Assembly: GCA_050257855.1 (NCBI GenBank)
Contig: JBLMXQ010000078.1
Span: forward strand, 17,865 to 81,864
Direction: 5' to 3'
From: JBLMXQ01 sp050257855
GTDB lineage: Bacteria; Acidobacteriota; Vicinamibacteria; Vicinamibacterales; CAVVIG01
DNA length: 64,000 bases
The position numbers and the translations under genes were made by a program. A model generated the notes under the pieces. The model was not told where the DNA came from. It saw nothing but the letters and a program-made list of their open reading frames with translations, and ran no database searches. Below, piece after piece: positions 43,021 to 51,449 of the stretch; within the stretch, counting starts at the first letter, position 1; every line of letters starts with the position of its first letter.

Positions 43021-43982
43021 TGGTCGTCGGGACCCGGGCCGCCAGGCTCGGGCGTGCTGTCCGGGTGCGTTTCGGTGTGTTGCGTGTCGCTGGCCAGCGC
43101 CTGCTCGACCGTTTCGGCCGTCGCGGCGTGCAGTTCGCCGGCCTCCCGGGCGGCCTCCTCGTCGCCGCCCTGTCCGGCCTCGCCGGCAGGCTCGCGTCCC
43201 GGAGCTGCTGCCGGCGTCTGGCCGGCGGGCCCGCCGGTGCCGATGACGACCGCCGCGGATCCGCCGCCGCGGCGGCCGCGCCGGCGCCGCCGGCGGCGGC
43301 TGCGCTGTCCCGGGCCTTCCGCCGGGAACGGAGCGGCAGCCGGCTGGCCCTGAGGCTGCCCCTGCGGCGCCGCCGCAGGGATCTCCGGGGCAGCCTCTGG
43401 CCCGCGCTCCTCGGCCGGCTTGTAGACCACGACGCTCTCGAGGGCGCGGGCGCGCCGCTCGTTGAACTCCAGCCGGCTCTGGAGCGACTCGATGCGCATC
43501 TTGAGGTTCTTGGCCTCGATGCCGAGCCGCGTGATCTCGACGACCAGGTTGTGGAGCAGCTCGTAGTGGAGCTCGCCCTGCTGCCGCAGTTCCTGGAAGC
43601 GCTCCAGGTACTGGCGGTTGATGTCGGCCTGCGCGTGGAGCACGTGCGACAGGATCGTCGGGTTGAACAACAGCTTCAGGATCGGCGCGAACAGCGTCCG
43701 GAAGAACCGCACGATGCCGCGGTGCGACTCGAACAGCGTCGTGTCCTCGAACGCATAGAGGGGCACGGGCGCCGGAGGCACCGCCTGCGCCCGCCGGTAC
43801 TGCTGGAGGAGGTCCGACCGCACGGAGCGGGGGTCCAGGAACTTTTCCAGCTTCACGGCGGCCAGCTCGCGGAGCTGCTCCTCCGTGTAGTCCACGCCGC
43901 GCTTCTCGCGGATGCGCGCGCGGATCTGTTCCATGATCTGCTCGACGTCTACCGAGTCGGAGCGAACGTTGAAATCGGCCAT
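43017..43982 (-). CDS. Coiled-coil protein with arginine-rich patch, glycan operon
   Basis: Unrecognised cytosolic or membrane-peripheral protein of 321 residues. Residues 10-60 are helical and charged (EQIMEQIRARIREKRGVDYTEE). A hydrophobic/amphipathic segment (IVRFFRTLFAPILKLLFNP) spans about 90-110. A coiled coil follows (about 115-190, INRQYLERFQELRQQGELH). The last 130 residues are low-complexity, with a basic cluster GQRSRRRRRRRGRRGGG at about 227-245 and an acidic Glu/Thr tail. It sits between a prenyltransferase and four glycosyltransferases. A role in holding the glycosyltransferases together or in chain-length control is only inferred from position. Confidence 0.8.
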   Translation of the reverse strand: MADFNVRSDSVDVEQIMEQIRARIREKRGVDYTEEQLRELAAVKLEKFLDPRSVRSDLLQQYRRAQAVPPAPVPLYAFEDTTLFESHRGIVRFFRTLFAPILKLLFNPTILSHVLHAQADINRQYLERFQELRQQGELHYELLHNLVVEITRLGIEAKNLKMRIESLQSRLEFNERRARALESVVVYKPAEERGPEAAPEIPAAAPQGQPQGQPAAAPFPAEGPGQRSRRRRRRRGRRGGGSAAVVIGTGGPAGQTPAAAPGREPAGEAGQGGDEEAAREAGELHAATAETVEQALASDTQHTETHPDSTPEPGGPGPDDQ

Positions 43983-43996
43983 GGAATATCAGGTCT

Positions 43997-44950
43997 TCAA
44001 AATGGCCGGTACACGACGAGCACGACCGCCAGCACCCACAGCACGACGCAGATGAGCAGCGGGCGATCGGTCAGCAGCAGATCCGCCGGACTGCCGCCGC
44101 CTTCGCGCTGGTGCACCAGATACAGATACCGGAAGATGCCATAGAGCGGAAACGGGATCGTCAGCTCGAGCAGCGCCGTCCCGAACTTGTGCTGCGTCTC
44201 GGGGCTGATGGTGTAGAAGATGTACGCGACGAGCGTGGACGCGGTCACGACCGCGATCATCTGATCCAGCAGGTACGGGCTGTACTCGCCGAGGATCGGC
44301 CGGTGGCTCGTCGCGCCGTCGGCCAGCAGCACCAGCTCGTGGCGGCGCTTGGCGAGCGCGATGAACATGGCCAGCAGGATCGTGCAGACGAGCAGCCATT
44401 CGCTGAACGCGACGTCGACCGCCACCGCGCCTGCGACCGCGCGCAGCACGAACCCGACCGCGATCGTCAGCACGTCGATGATGACGATGTGCTTGAGGGG
44501 GCCGGAGTAGAGCAGCAGCAGGCCGACGTAGCTGCCGGCCACGAGGACGAACGTCCGCCCGAGCGCGAACGACGCGCCGAGCGCGGCGCACGCCAGGACG
44601 CCGGCCGTCGCGAGCGCGACCGGCACCGGCACGGCCCCCGACGCAATCGGGCGCTGCGCCTTGAGGGGATGGCGCCGGTCGTTCTCGCGGTCGATCACGT
44701 CGTTGACCAGATACACCACGCCCGACAGCGCGCAGAAGATCGCGAATGCCGCAACGGCTGCCGCCACCGCGCGTGCCTCGAACAGCCGCCGCCCGAACAG
44801 CAGGCCCGCGAAGACGAGCAGGTTCTTGGTCCACTGCGCAGGGCGGAGCGAGATGAACAGGTTCAGCGCGATCGGCCGCCGCGGGACCCCGGACGTCGTC
44901 GACGCCGAGGTCCTGGTGGCCGCAACGGGGGAAGAAGTGCTGCGCGCCAT
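43997..44950 (-). CDS. UbiA-family prenyltransferase, decaprenyl-phosphate phosphoribosyltransferase-like
   Basis: Integral membrane protein of 317 residues with about nine helices. The aspartate-rich motif is VNDVIDRENDRRHPLKAQRPI (read in parts, about 82-100), and the second motif YSGPLKHIVIIDVL is at about 148. The LRPAQWTKNLLVFAGLLFG opening and NDVIDxExDRxHPxKxxRP wording match DPPR synthase (Rv3806c-like), which makes decaprenylphosphoryl-phosphoribose, precursor of lipid-linked pentose. No DprE1/DprE2 epimerase genes are seen here. It is 15 bases from the STAS gene upstream and 14 from the coiled-coil gene downstream. Confidence 0.88.
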   Translation of the reverse strand: MARSTSSPVAATRTSASTTSGVPRRPIALNLFISLRPAQWTKNLLVFAGLLFGRRLFEARAVAAAVAAFAIFCALSGVVYLVNDVIDRENDRRHPLKAQRPIASGAVPVPVALATAGVLACAALGASFALGRTFVLVAGSYVGLLLLYSGPLKHIVIIDVLTIAVGFVLRAVAGAVAVDVAFSEWLLVCTILLAMFIALAKRRHELVLLADGATSHRPILGEYSPYLLDQMIAVVTASTLVAYIFYTISPETQHKFGTALLELTIPFPLYGIFRYLYLVHQREGGGSPADLLLTDRPLLICVVLWVLAVVLVVYRPF

Positions 44951-44965
44951 CTAGCGCGATGCGGG

Positions 44966-45319
44966 CTAGACCTTGGCCGAGGCCGAGAAACTCCTGACCG
45001 CTTCGCTCTCCGAATCGAACGTCTCGAAGACCGTCAGCAGCTTGGTGATTGACAGCAGATCCGTGATCCGCTTGGTCAGGTTCAGGAGCTTGAGGCTGCC
45101 CCCCTGCCGGCTCACGGTGGTGTAGGTCCGGACGATTTCGCCGAGGCCCGCACTGTCGATGTACGGCACCGCGGCGAGGTTGAGGACGATCTTCTTCTGG
45201 CCCTGGTTGACGAGACTGTTGACCTTGTCCTTCAGGAGCTCATCGCCCTCGCCCAGGGTGACCTTCCCCTTCAGGTCCAGCACCATCACGTCACCGACGG
45301 CCCGTTCCTCGATTTGCAT
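44966..45319 (-). CDS. STAS-domain anti-sigma factor antagonist
   Basis: SpoIIAA/RsbV-like protein of 117 residues. The regulatory phosphoserine lies in VPYIDSAGLGEIVRTY (Ser at about 56). The fold elements VMVLDLKGKVTLGEGDELL and KLLNLTKRITDLLSITKL are clear. In known systems the unphosphorylated form frees a sigma factor or binds a kinase. No anti-sigma kinase gene is adjacent. It lies upstream of, and in line with, the UbiA/glycosyltransferase genes. GGAG ribosome site before ATG 45319. Confidence 0.92.
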   Translation of the reverse strand: MQIEERAVGDVMVLDLKGKVTLGEGDELLKDKVNSLVNQGQKKIVLNLAAVPYIDSAGLGEIVRTYTTVSRQGGSLKLLNLTKRITDLLSITKLLTVFETFDSESEAVRSFSASAKV

Positions 45320-45507
45320 GGAAACGCTCCAGATGAATGCGAGTGTGAGCTTAGCACACCCGCCCCCGCCCGATCGCGCGGCGATCGAGCGAAGGCGACG
45401 CCCGCCGGCGCGCCGGGGGCGCGAGAGCGGCGCCGCGCGCCGCGCGGGTCGCCCCTCCGCCGCGCGCGGAAGTGTACGTCATTCTGTTCGAGACGAGGCG
45501 GCCGATG

Positions 45508-45816
45508 CTAGACGCCGCCGGCCCCGGCGAACTTCCGGGACTGGAAGCATTCCTTGCAGAAAACGGGACGCCCTTGCGTCGGCTTGAACGGCACCGTCGT
45601 CTCCTTGCCGCAGGCCGAGCACGTTGTGACCGTCTCGACCCGTTCCCGGACGACCGGACCGCCCGCCGGGCGGCTGGCTCGCTTGGCCTTGCAGGCCTTG
45701 CACCGCTTTGGCTCGTTCTTGAAGTTCTTGTCGGCAAAGAACTGCTGTTCTCCCGCCGTCCAGATGAACTCCGCGCCGCAGTCCACGCACGTGAGAACCC
45801 GGTCTTGGAACTCCAT
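45508..45816 (-). CDS. Zinc-ribbon domain protein
   Basis: Small protein of 102 residues with two Cys-pair modules: LTCVDCGAEF with KRCKACKAK, then TTCSACGKE with FCKECFQSRK. The first module, with FADKNFKNEPKRC, matches the probable zinc-ribbon (CxxCxxxC-like) proteins of cold-shock/unknown role, and the second matches the CxxC-x17-CxxC family. It probably binds two Zn2+ and may bind nucleic acid. It is followed on the same strand by the STAS gene (188 bases) and preceded by rpsU. Confidence 0.85.
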   Translation of the reverse strand: MEFQDRVLTCVDCGAEFIWTAGEQQFFADKNFKNEPKRCKACKAKRASRPAGGPVVRERVETVTTCSACGKETTVPFKPTQGRPVFCKECFQSRKFAGAGGV

Positions 45817-45843
45817 CGGTCGCCACCTCGTCGGGGTCGTTCG

Positions 45844-46041
45844 CTACTCCAGCTCCCGCCGGAGCTTCTTCCGATTGCGCTTGCGCGCCAGCGCCTGCTT
45901 GGCCCGGCGTTTGTCGCCGGGCTTCAAATAGAAGGAGTGTTTCTTGATGTCCTTGATGATGTCTTCCTGCTGCACCTTCCGCTTGAACCGGCGGAGGGCG
46001 CTCTCAATGGACTCCCCTTCCTGAATCTTGACTTCAGCCAC
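45844..46041 (-). CDS. rpsU: Ribosomal protein bS21
   Basis: Small-subunit protein of 65 residues located near the 3' end of 16S rRNA; helps initiation at Shine-Dalgarno sites. Sequence features: VKIQEGESIESALRRFKRKVQQ, followed by a highly basic tail (KRRAKQALARKRNRKKLRRE). GTG start at 46041, with GGGGGTG upstream. The gap to purD (213 bases) must hold promoters for both divergent genes; I see no consensus pair for rpsU. Confidence 0.95.
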   Translation of the reverse strand: MAEVKIQEGESIESALRRFKRKVQQEDIIKDIKKHSFYLKPGDKRRAKQALARKRNRKKLRRELE

Positions 46042-46254
46042 GCGTCTTACACCCCCTTCGCGGGTGGCAGTGGGCCCAGAGGCCCGGATAGCCGTCCAAC
46101 CAAATATGCTAGGCTATCACAGGTAAGCGCGGATTCTAGGCGCAAAGCACGTCGAGGGTCAACGAAATAGTCCCTCGGACGCCCGTGTCGCCGTGCAGCC
46201 CGGCTGCACGACCTAAGTTCTTCAATATCTAGTATTTCCAGTTCAGACTCGATC

Positions 46255-47553
46255 ATGCCGACGAGGGTCCTCGTGCTCGGAGGCGGGGCCCGCGAGCACG
46301 CGCTGGCCGCGCGGCTGGCCGCCGAGCGGGACGTCGCCGAAGTGATTGCCGCGCCAGGCAATCCGGGCATCGCGCGCATCGCCCGGACCGTCCCCGCCGA
46401 CTTGAGCGATCCAGCGGCGCTCGTCGACCTCGCCGCGCGGGAGTCGATCGATCTGACCGTCGTCGGGCCCGAATTGCCCCTCAGCCTCGGTGTTGCCGAC
46501 CGGTTCGCCGCAGCCGGCGCGCTGCTGTTCGGTCCGACGCGTGCCGCCGCGGCGCTCGAGTCGAGCAAGGCGTTCGCGAAGGCCTTCATGATGCGGCATC
46601 GCGTGCCGACGGCGCGCTTCCGCACGTGCGAGTCGGAGGCCGCAGCGCTCGAGGCGATTCGTTCCGGTGAGTTCGGCCTTCCCCTCGTGCTCAAGGCGGA
46701 CGGCCTCGCGGCGGGCAAGGGCGTGGTGATCGCGGCCGATCCCGCGACCGCCGAAGACGCCGTCGCCGCCGCGATGCGGGAGCGCCGGTTCGGCGCGGCC
46801 GGCGATCGCCTCGTCATCGAGGAATGTCTCAGCGGTCCGGAGGTCTCGTTCTTCGTCGTGAGCGACGGCACGCGGGCGCTGCCGATCGGCACCGCGCAGG
46901 ATCACAAGCGCATTTTCGACGGCGATCGGGGACCGAACACGGGCGGGATGGGCGCGTTCGCGCCGAGCCCGCTCGTCGATTCGGCGCTCGAGGCGCGGAT
47001 CATGCGCGAGATCGTCGAGCCGGTCGTTCGCGGCATGGCGGCGGAAGGGCATCCGTTCCGCGGCTTCCTGTACGCCGGTCTGATGCTGACCGCCGATGGC
47101 CCGAAGGTGATTGAGTTCAACGTGCGCCTCGGGGACCCGGAAGCCCAGGTCGTGCTGCCGCTCGTCGACGAGCCCCTGCTGCCGCTGCTCGCCGCCGCCG
47201 CGGCAGGGGATTTGCGGCACGGCCGGTGCCGTATCGGCCCGGAGCGGCACGTGGGCGTCGTGCTGGCGTCGCGCGGCTACCCGGAGTCGTCGGAATCCGA
47301 TCGTCCGATTCGCGGCATCGAAGCGGCCGAGCAGCGTCCGGGCGTCACCGTATATCACGCCGGCACGGCGCGCCGCGACGGCCGGCTCGTCACCGCCGGC
47401 GGCCGCGTGCTCACCGTGGTGGGCCGCGGCGACGACTTCGGCGATGCGATCGACCGCGCGTACGACGGCGTGTCCCGGATCCACTTCGAGGGCATGCAGT
47501 ACCGCCGCGACATCGGCAAGAAGGCCTTCGCCACCAAGGACGCGACGCGGTGA
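46255..47553 (+). CDS. purD: Phosphoribosylamine--glycine ligase (GAR synthetase)
   Basis: Second step of purine synthesis: ATP-dependent joining of phosphoribosylamine and glycine. It has 432 residues with ATP-grasp fold. N-terminal VLVLGGGAREHALAARL, ATP-grasp region LVLKADGLAAGKGVVIA, DHKRIFDGDRGPNTGGMGAF, and GFLYAGLMLTADGPKVIEFNVRLGDPE (read in parts) with metal ligands. ATG 46255. It is followed 13 bases later by mtaB; other pur genes begin 4 kb downstream. Confidence 0.97.
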   Translation: MPTRVLVLGGGAREHALAARLAAERDVAEVIAAPGNPGIARIARTVPADLSDPAALVDLAARESIDLTVVGPELPLSLGVADRFAAAGALLFGPTRAAAALESSKAFAKAFMMRHRVPTARFRTCESEAAALEAIRSGEFGLPLVLKADGLAAGKGVVIAADPATAEDAVAAAMRERRFGAAGDRLVIEECLSGPEVSFFVVSDGTRALPIGTAQDHKRIFDGDRGPNTGGMGAFAPSPLVDSALEARIMREIVEPVVRGMAAEGHPFRGFLYAGLMLTADGPKVIEFNVRLGDPEAQVVLPLVDEPLLPLLAAAAAGDLRHGRCRIGPERHVGVVLASRGYPESSESDRPIRGIEAAEQRPGVTVYHAGTARRDGRLVTAGGRVLTVVGRGDDFGDAIDRAYDGVSRIHFEGMQYRRDIGKKAFATKDATR

Positions 47554-47566
47554 TGCCGGCAGAGCG

Positions 47567-48889
47567 ATGAAGTACTCGGTGGTGACGTTCGGGTGCCGCG
47601 TGAACCAGGCCGACTCGCTCGGTTTCGAGGAGGCGCTGCGCGCCCGCGGCGACGAAGCCGTGGCGCCGGAGCGTGCCGACCTGGTCATCGTGAACACCTG
47701 TTCGGTGACCGCGTCGGCCGACCAGGGCGCGCGGCAGACGATCCGCCGTGTCGCGCGCGACAACCCGAACGCGCGCATTGTCGTGACCGGCTGTTATGCG
47801 ACGCGGCGCCCGGACGAGACCGGTGGCCTGCCGAACGTCGCGCGGGTCGTGCCGAACGACGACAAGCCGCGACTGGTTCCGCTGATCACGCGCGGCGGCG
47901 TGATCCGGGACGAACCGGCCGGGCCGACGTCCGCCGAACGCTTCGGCGACGGCGACGGCGCGTGCGGCGCGCCAATCGAGCCGGGCGTGGCCGGCCGGAC
48001 CGCGTTCACGCTCCGCGTGCAGACCGGCTGCGCCGAACCATGCTCGTACTGCACGATCCCGTCGACGCGCGGCCGTCCGCGCAGCGTTCCGCTCGACGAC
48101 GTCCGGCGCGAGGTGGCGCGAATCGGAGCGGCCGGGTTCAGGGAGATCGCGCTGACCGGCGTCCATCTCGGCTCCTGGGGCCGGGACCTGACGCCCGCGT
48201 CAAGCCTCGAGGAACTGCTCCGGGCGCTGGACGGCCGGTTTCGGCCGGAATCCGTCCCGGATCTGCGCTTCCGCATCAGCTCCCTCGAGCCGATGGACTG
48301 CACTCCGGCGATCGTCGAGCTCGTCGCCGGATCGGAGCGATTCGCGCCGCACTTTCACCTGCCGCTCCAGCACGCGGGCGATCGCATCCTCGCCGCGATG
48401 CGCCGCCCTTACTCCATCGGCGACTACGCCGCGCTGGTCGATCGTGTTCGACGCCTGATGCCGCACGCCTCGATCGGGACCGACGTGATCGTCGGGTTTC
48501 CGGGCGAATCGGACGCCGACTTCGAGGCGCTCGCGTCCTATCTGGAGCGGTCGCCGCTGACGCACGTGCACGTCTTCCCGTACTCGGACCGCCCCGGCAC
48601 GCCCGCCTCGCGCATGGGCGACCGTGCGCCCGGCGCCGTGGTCCGCGAACGGGCGAAGCGGATCCGCGACATCTCCGCGCGGCTGACGGCCCGTTTCCGC
48701 GAGGCGCAGGTCGGAATGGTCCACCGCGGCCTGACGCTCGAAGACGGATCGCTGGTCGTCACGGGGAACTATCTCAAGGTGAGGATTCCACCCGGCCTCG
48801 CTCGCAACGCGTGGGTGGACGTGAGAATCACCCGCGGCGGCGATCCGCTGATCGGCGAGGCACGGCTGCTGCGGACGCCGCGAGGCTGA
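47567..48889 (+). CDS. mtaB: tRNA t6A37 methylthiotransferase MtaB
   Basis: Radical-SAM enzyme of 440 residues that adds a methylthio group to t6A at tRNA position 37. N-terminal UPF0004 domain with cysteines in TFGCRVNQAD, NTCSVTA and VTGCYATR (auxiliary cluster); radical SAM motif CAEPCSYCTIP (CxxxCxxC, about 155); C-terminal TRAM domain (MVHRGLTLEDGSLVVTGNYLKV, read in parts). The VKYSVVTFGCRVNQ-type start favours MtaB over MiaB or RimO. ATG 47567 lies 13 bases after purD. Confidence 0.95.
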   Translation: MKYSVVTFGCRVNQADSLGFEEALRARGDEAVAPERADLVIVNTCSVTASADQGARQTIRRVARDNPNARIVVTGCYATRRPDETGGLPNVARVVPNDDKPRLVPLITRGGVIRDEPAGPTSAERFGDGDGACGAPIEPGVAGRTAFTLRVQTGCAEPCSYCTIPSTRGRPRSVPLDDVRREVARIGAAGFREIALTGVHLGSWGRDLTPASSLEELLRALDGRFRPESVPDLRFRISSLEPMDCTPAIVELVAGSERFAPHFHLPLQHAGDRILAAMRRPYSIGDYAALVDRVRRLMPHASIGTDVIVGFPGESDADFEALASYLERSPLTHVHVFPYSDRPGTPASRMGDRAPGAVVRERAKRIRDISARLTARFREAQVGMVHRGLTLEDGSLVVTGNYLKVRIPPGLARNAWVDVRITRGGDPLIGEARLLRTPRG

Positions 48890-48911
48890 AGGGGTGCAGC
48901 CCGGTCGCCGA

Positions 48912-49997
48912 TCATTCGCCGAGGGCGGCCGCGAGCTGCTGCGCCGGCGATCGACGAGGGCTTTCCACGATGAGCTGCCCGCAGGCCGCGCGGATGTCGC
49001 GGCCCCGGCTCTTTCTGACCGACACCGGCACGCCGCGATCTGCGAGGATCTTCGCGAACCGATCGACCGCCTCGTCCGACGGACGCTCGAAGGGGATGCC
49101 GGCGGCCGGGTTCAGCGGAATCAGATTCACCTTCGATTTCACGCCCGCGAGCAGCTTTGCGAGCGCGCGCGCCGCCCCGGGCGAATCGTTCACGCCGGCC
49201 AGCAGCACGTACTCGAAGGTGATCCGGCTGCGCTTCTTCAGCGGGAACCGGCGGCACGCCTCGATGACCTCGGACACCCCGTACTTCCTGTTCAGCGGGA
49301 CCAGGTCGCCGCGCAGCGCGTCGGTCGGTGCGTGGAGCGAGACCGCGAGGTTCGGCATGATCGGCTCCCGCGCGAGCCGCTCGATGGCCGGCACGAGTCC
49401 GACCGTCGACAGCGTGACGCGGCGCGGCGGCAGCGCCAGGCCCTGCTCGTCGGCGAGAATCCGGAGGGCGCGCATCGTCTCGTCGTAGTTGTGCAGCGGC
49501 TCACCCATGCCCATCAGCACGATGTTGAACGGCGCGTCGCGCATGTCCAGCGCACCCGCGAGCACCCGCACCTGTCCCACGATTTCCCCGGCCGTGAGAT
49601 TGCGGACCAGTCCCATCCTGCCCGTGAGGCAGAACGCGCACGCCATGGCGCATCCGACCTGGGTCGACACGCAGAACGTCATGGCGGGGGTGTCGGGGAT
49701 GAAGACCGATTCGATCTGGCGGCCGTCGGCGAGCCGGAGCAGGAACTTCTCCGTGCCGTCGACCGACCGCTCGCGGCTCACGATCCCCGGCGTGTCGATC
49801 GTGAACTCGAGGCCGAGCGACTCGCGCAGTTCGCGCGGCAGATCCGTCATCGCGTCCGGCGTGGTGACGCCTCGTCGGTGGATCCACCGGAAGATCTGGC
49901 GCGCGCGGAAACGCGGGACTCCGCGGGCCTCGAGCGCCGCTTCGAGCGCCGGACGTTCCAGGTTGGCGAGGTCGGGGCGCGGGGCCTCGGATGACAC
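48912..49997 (-). CDS. rlmN: Dual-specificity 23S rRNA/tRNA adenine-C2 methyltransferase RlmN
   Basis: Radical-SAM methyltransferase of 361 residues, modifying A2503 of 23S rRNA and A37 of some tRNAs. Radical-SAM cysteines in CAMACAFCLTGRMGL (CxxxCxxC, about 115), GMGEPLHNYDE, and the methyl-carrying Cys in the C-terminal VSVRKSRGRDIRAACGQL (about 338). N-terminal domain with RFRARQIFRWIHRRG. GTG start at 49997. Convergent with mtaB, with 22 bases between stops. Confidence 0.96.
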   Translation of the reverse strand: MSSEAPRPDLANLERPALEAALEARGVPRFRARQIFRWIHRRGVTTPDAMTDLPRELRESLGLEFTIDTPGIVSRERSVDGTEKFLLRLADGRQIESVFIPDTPAMTFCVSTQVGCAMACAFCLTGRMGLVRNLTAGEIVGQVRVLAGALDMRDAPFNIVLMGMGEPLHNYDETMRALRILADEQGLALPPRRVTLSTVGLVPAIERLAREPIMPNLAVSLHAPTDALRGDLVPLNRKYGVSEVIEACRRFPLKKRSRITFEYVLLAGVNDSPGAARALAKLLAGVKSKVNLIPLNPAAGIPFERPSDEAVDRFAKILADRGVPVSVRKSRGRDIRAACGQLIVESPRRSPAQQLAAALGE

Positions 49998-50059
49998 GGG
50001 ATATCTCTTGCTGCTGTAAGAACTTGGGCGACCTTCGATCGTAGCATGCGGCGGAACGC

Positions 50060-50088
50060 TTGCCGGAACCGGGCAGCCGTGCTATAGT
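50060..50088 (+). promoter_or_regulatory. Sigma70-type promoter upstream of the M16 peptidase
   Basis: TTGCCG (50060-50065), a 17-base spacer, and TATAGT (50083-50088). Transcription would start near 50095, leaving a leader of about 82 bases before the TTG start. Inside the leader lies a five-codon open frame (ATG 50119, encoding MLCGA). Confidence 0.55.
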
Positions 50089-50176
50089 GTCAACGGGCTG
50101 GTAATTCCTTCTCTGTCAATGCTTTGCGGCGCGTAGCCGGCCCCCGGACAGCGCGTTCCCTGCTGCGAGCGTCACC

Positions 50177-51448
50177 TTGTCGAATTCACCGATCGTTCGA
50201 GACACGCTCGATAACGGCCTCCGTCTCCTCACCGAGCGCATGACGCAGGTGCGCTCGATCAGCATCGGCGTGTGGCTGACGCGGGGATCGCGCCACGAGA
50301 CGGCCGAGCGTGGCGGCATCGCGCATTTCGTCGAGCACATGCTGTTCAAGGGGACCCACGGCCGGTCGGCGGAGGACATTGCGCAGGCCATCGACTCGAT
50401 CGGCGGCCAGCTCGACGCGTTCACGGCCAAGGAATACGCAAGCTACTACATCAAGGTGCTCGACGAGCACCTTCCGCTCGCCCTCGACATCCTCTCGGAC
50501 ATCGTGCTCAACCCGGCGTTCGACCCCGGCGACATCGAGCGCGAGAAGAAGGTGGTCGTCGAAGAGATCAAGATGGTCGAGGACACGCCGGACGACCTCG
50601 TCCACGAGCTCTTCACCCAGGGGTTCTGGGAGCATCATCCGCTCGGGCGTCCGATTCTCGGGACGCGCGAGACGGTCGAGTCGTTCACGGCGGACGTTCT
50701 GCACGAGTATTTCCGGAACGCCTACATCGCGCCGAACCTGATCGTCTCGGCCGTGGGCAACCTCGAGCACGGGCGGGTCCGCGAGCTCGTCGAGCGGGCG
50801 TTCGCGAGCGTTCCGCGGGCCGGCGAACCGATCGTCGAGGAGGCGCCGGTCGTGGCGCCGAAGATTCTGATCCGGAACAAGGAGCTCGAGCAGAGCCACG
50901 TCTGCCTCGGCACGAGCAGCTATCCCCAGAGCCACGACGACCGGTACTCGAGCTACGTGCTGAACACCCTGCTCGGCGGGTCGATGAGCTCGCGGCTGTT
51001 CCAGAACGTGCGCGAAAAGCGCGGCCTCGCCTACGCCGTCTTCAGCGGCCTGAGCGCGTACCGCGACGCCGGCTCGTTCACGATCTACGCCGGCTGCGCC
51101 AACGAAGCGGTCGGCGAGGTCATCGACCTCGTGATCGAGGAGCTGCGGGGGATCCGCCGGATGCCGGTACCGCAGCCGGAACTGCAGCGGGCCAAGGATC
51201 ACCTGAAGGGCAGCCTCATGCTCAGCCTCGAGAACACCGCGAGCCGCATGTCGCATCTGGCCCGGCAGGAGATCTACTTCGACCGGCAGTTCGGGCTCGA
51301 CGAGACGCTGCAGGGGATCGAACGGGTGACGGCGGCCGATGTGCAGCGGGTGGCGGAGGATCTGTTCCGGAACGGCTCGCTGGCGGCGACGGTGCTCGGC
51401 AACGTGAACGGTCTGCAGATTCCGCGAGAGCGGCTCAACCTGTACTGA
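50177..51448 (+). CDS. M16-family (pitrilysin/processing-peptidase type) zinc peptidase
   Basis: Predicted zinc metallopeptidase of 423 residues. The inverted zinc motif HxxEH is in AHFVEHMLFKGT (about 51-62), and the distant glutamate lies in KKVVVEEIKMVEDTP (about 130). Also present are LGGSMSSRLFQNVREKRGLAY and the RL-rich second domain typical of single-chain bacterial homologues (PqqL/YmxG type). TTG start at 50177. The stop is one base before the TTG of purB, so it leads the purine operon in this genome. Confidence 0.93.
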   Translation: MSNSPIVRDTLDNGLRLLTERMTQVRSISIGVWLTRGSRHETAERGGIAHFVEHMLFKGTHGRSAEDIAQAIDSIGGQLDAFTAKEYASYYIKVLDEHLPLALDILSDIVLNPAFDPGDIEREKKVVVEEIKMVEDTPDDLVHELFTQGFWEHHPLGRPILGTRETVESFTADVLHEYFRNAYIAPNLIVSAVGNLEHGRVRELVERAFASVPRAGEPIVEEAPVVAPKILIRNKELEQSHVCLGTSSYPQSHDDRYSSYVLNTLLGGSMSSRLFQNVREKRGLAYAVFSGLSAYRDAGSFTIYAGCANEAVGEVIDLVIEELRGIRRMPVPQPELQRAKDHLKGSLMLSLENTASRMSHLARQEIYFDRQFGLDETLQGIERVTAADVQRVAEDLFRNGSLAATVLGNVNGLQIPRERLNLY

Positions 51449-51449
51449 A

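Noticed and set aside
44966..45816. STAS and zinc-ribbon genes as one functional pair
   Set aside because: The 188-base gap and unrelated domains give no support for a shared job.
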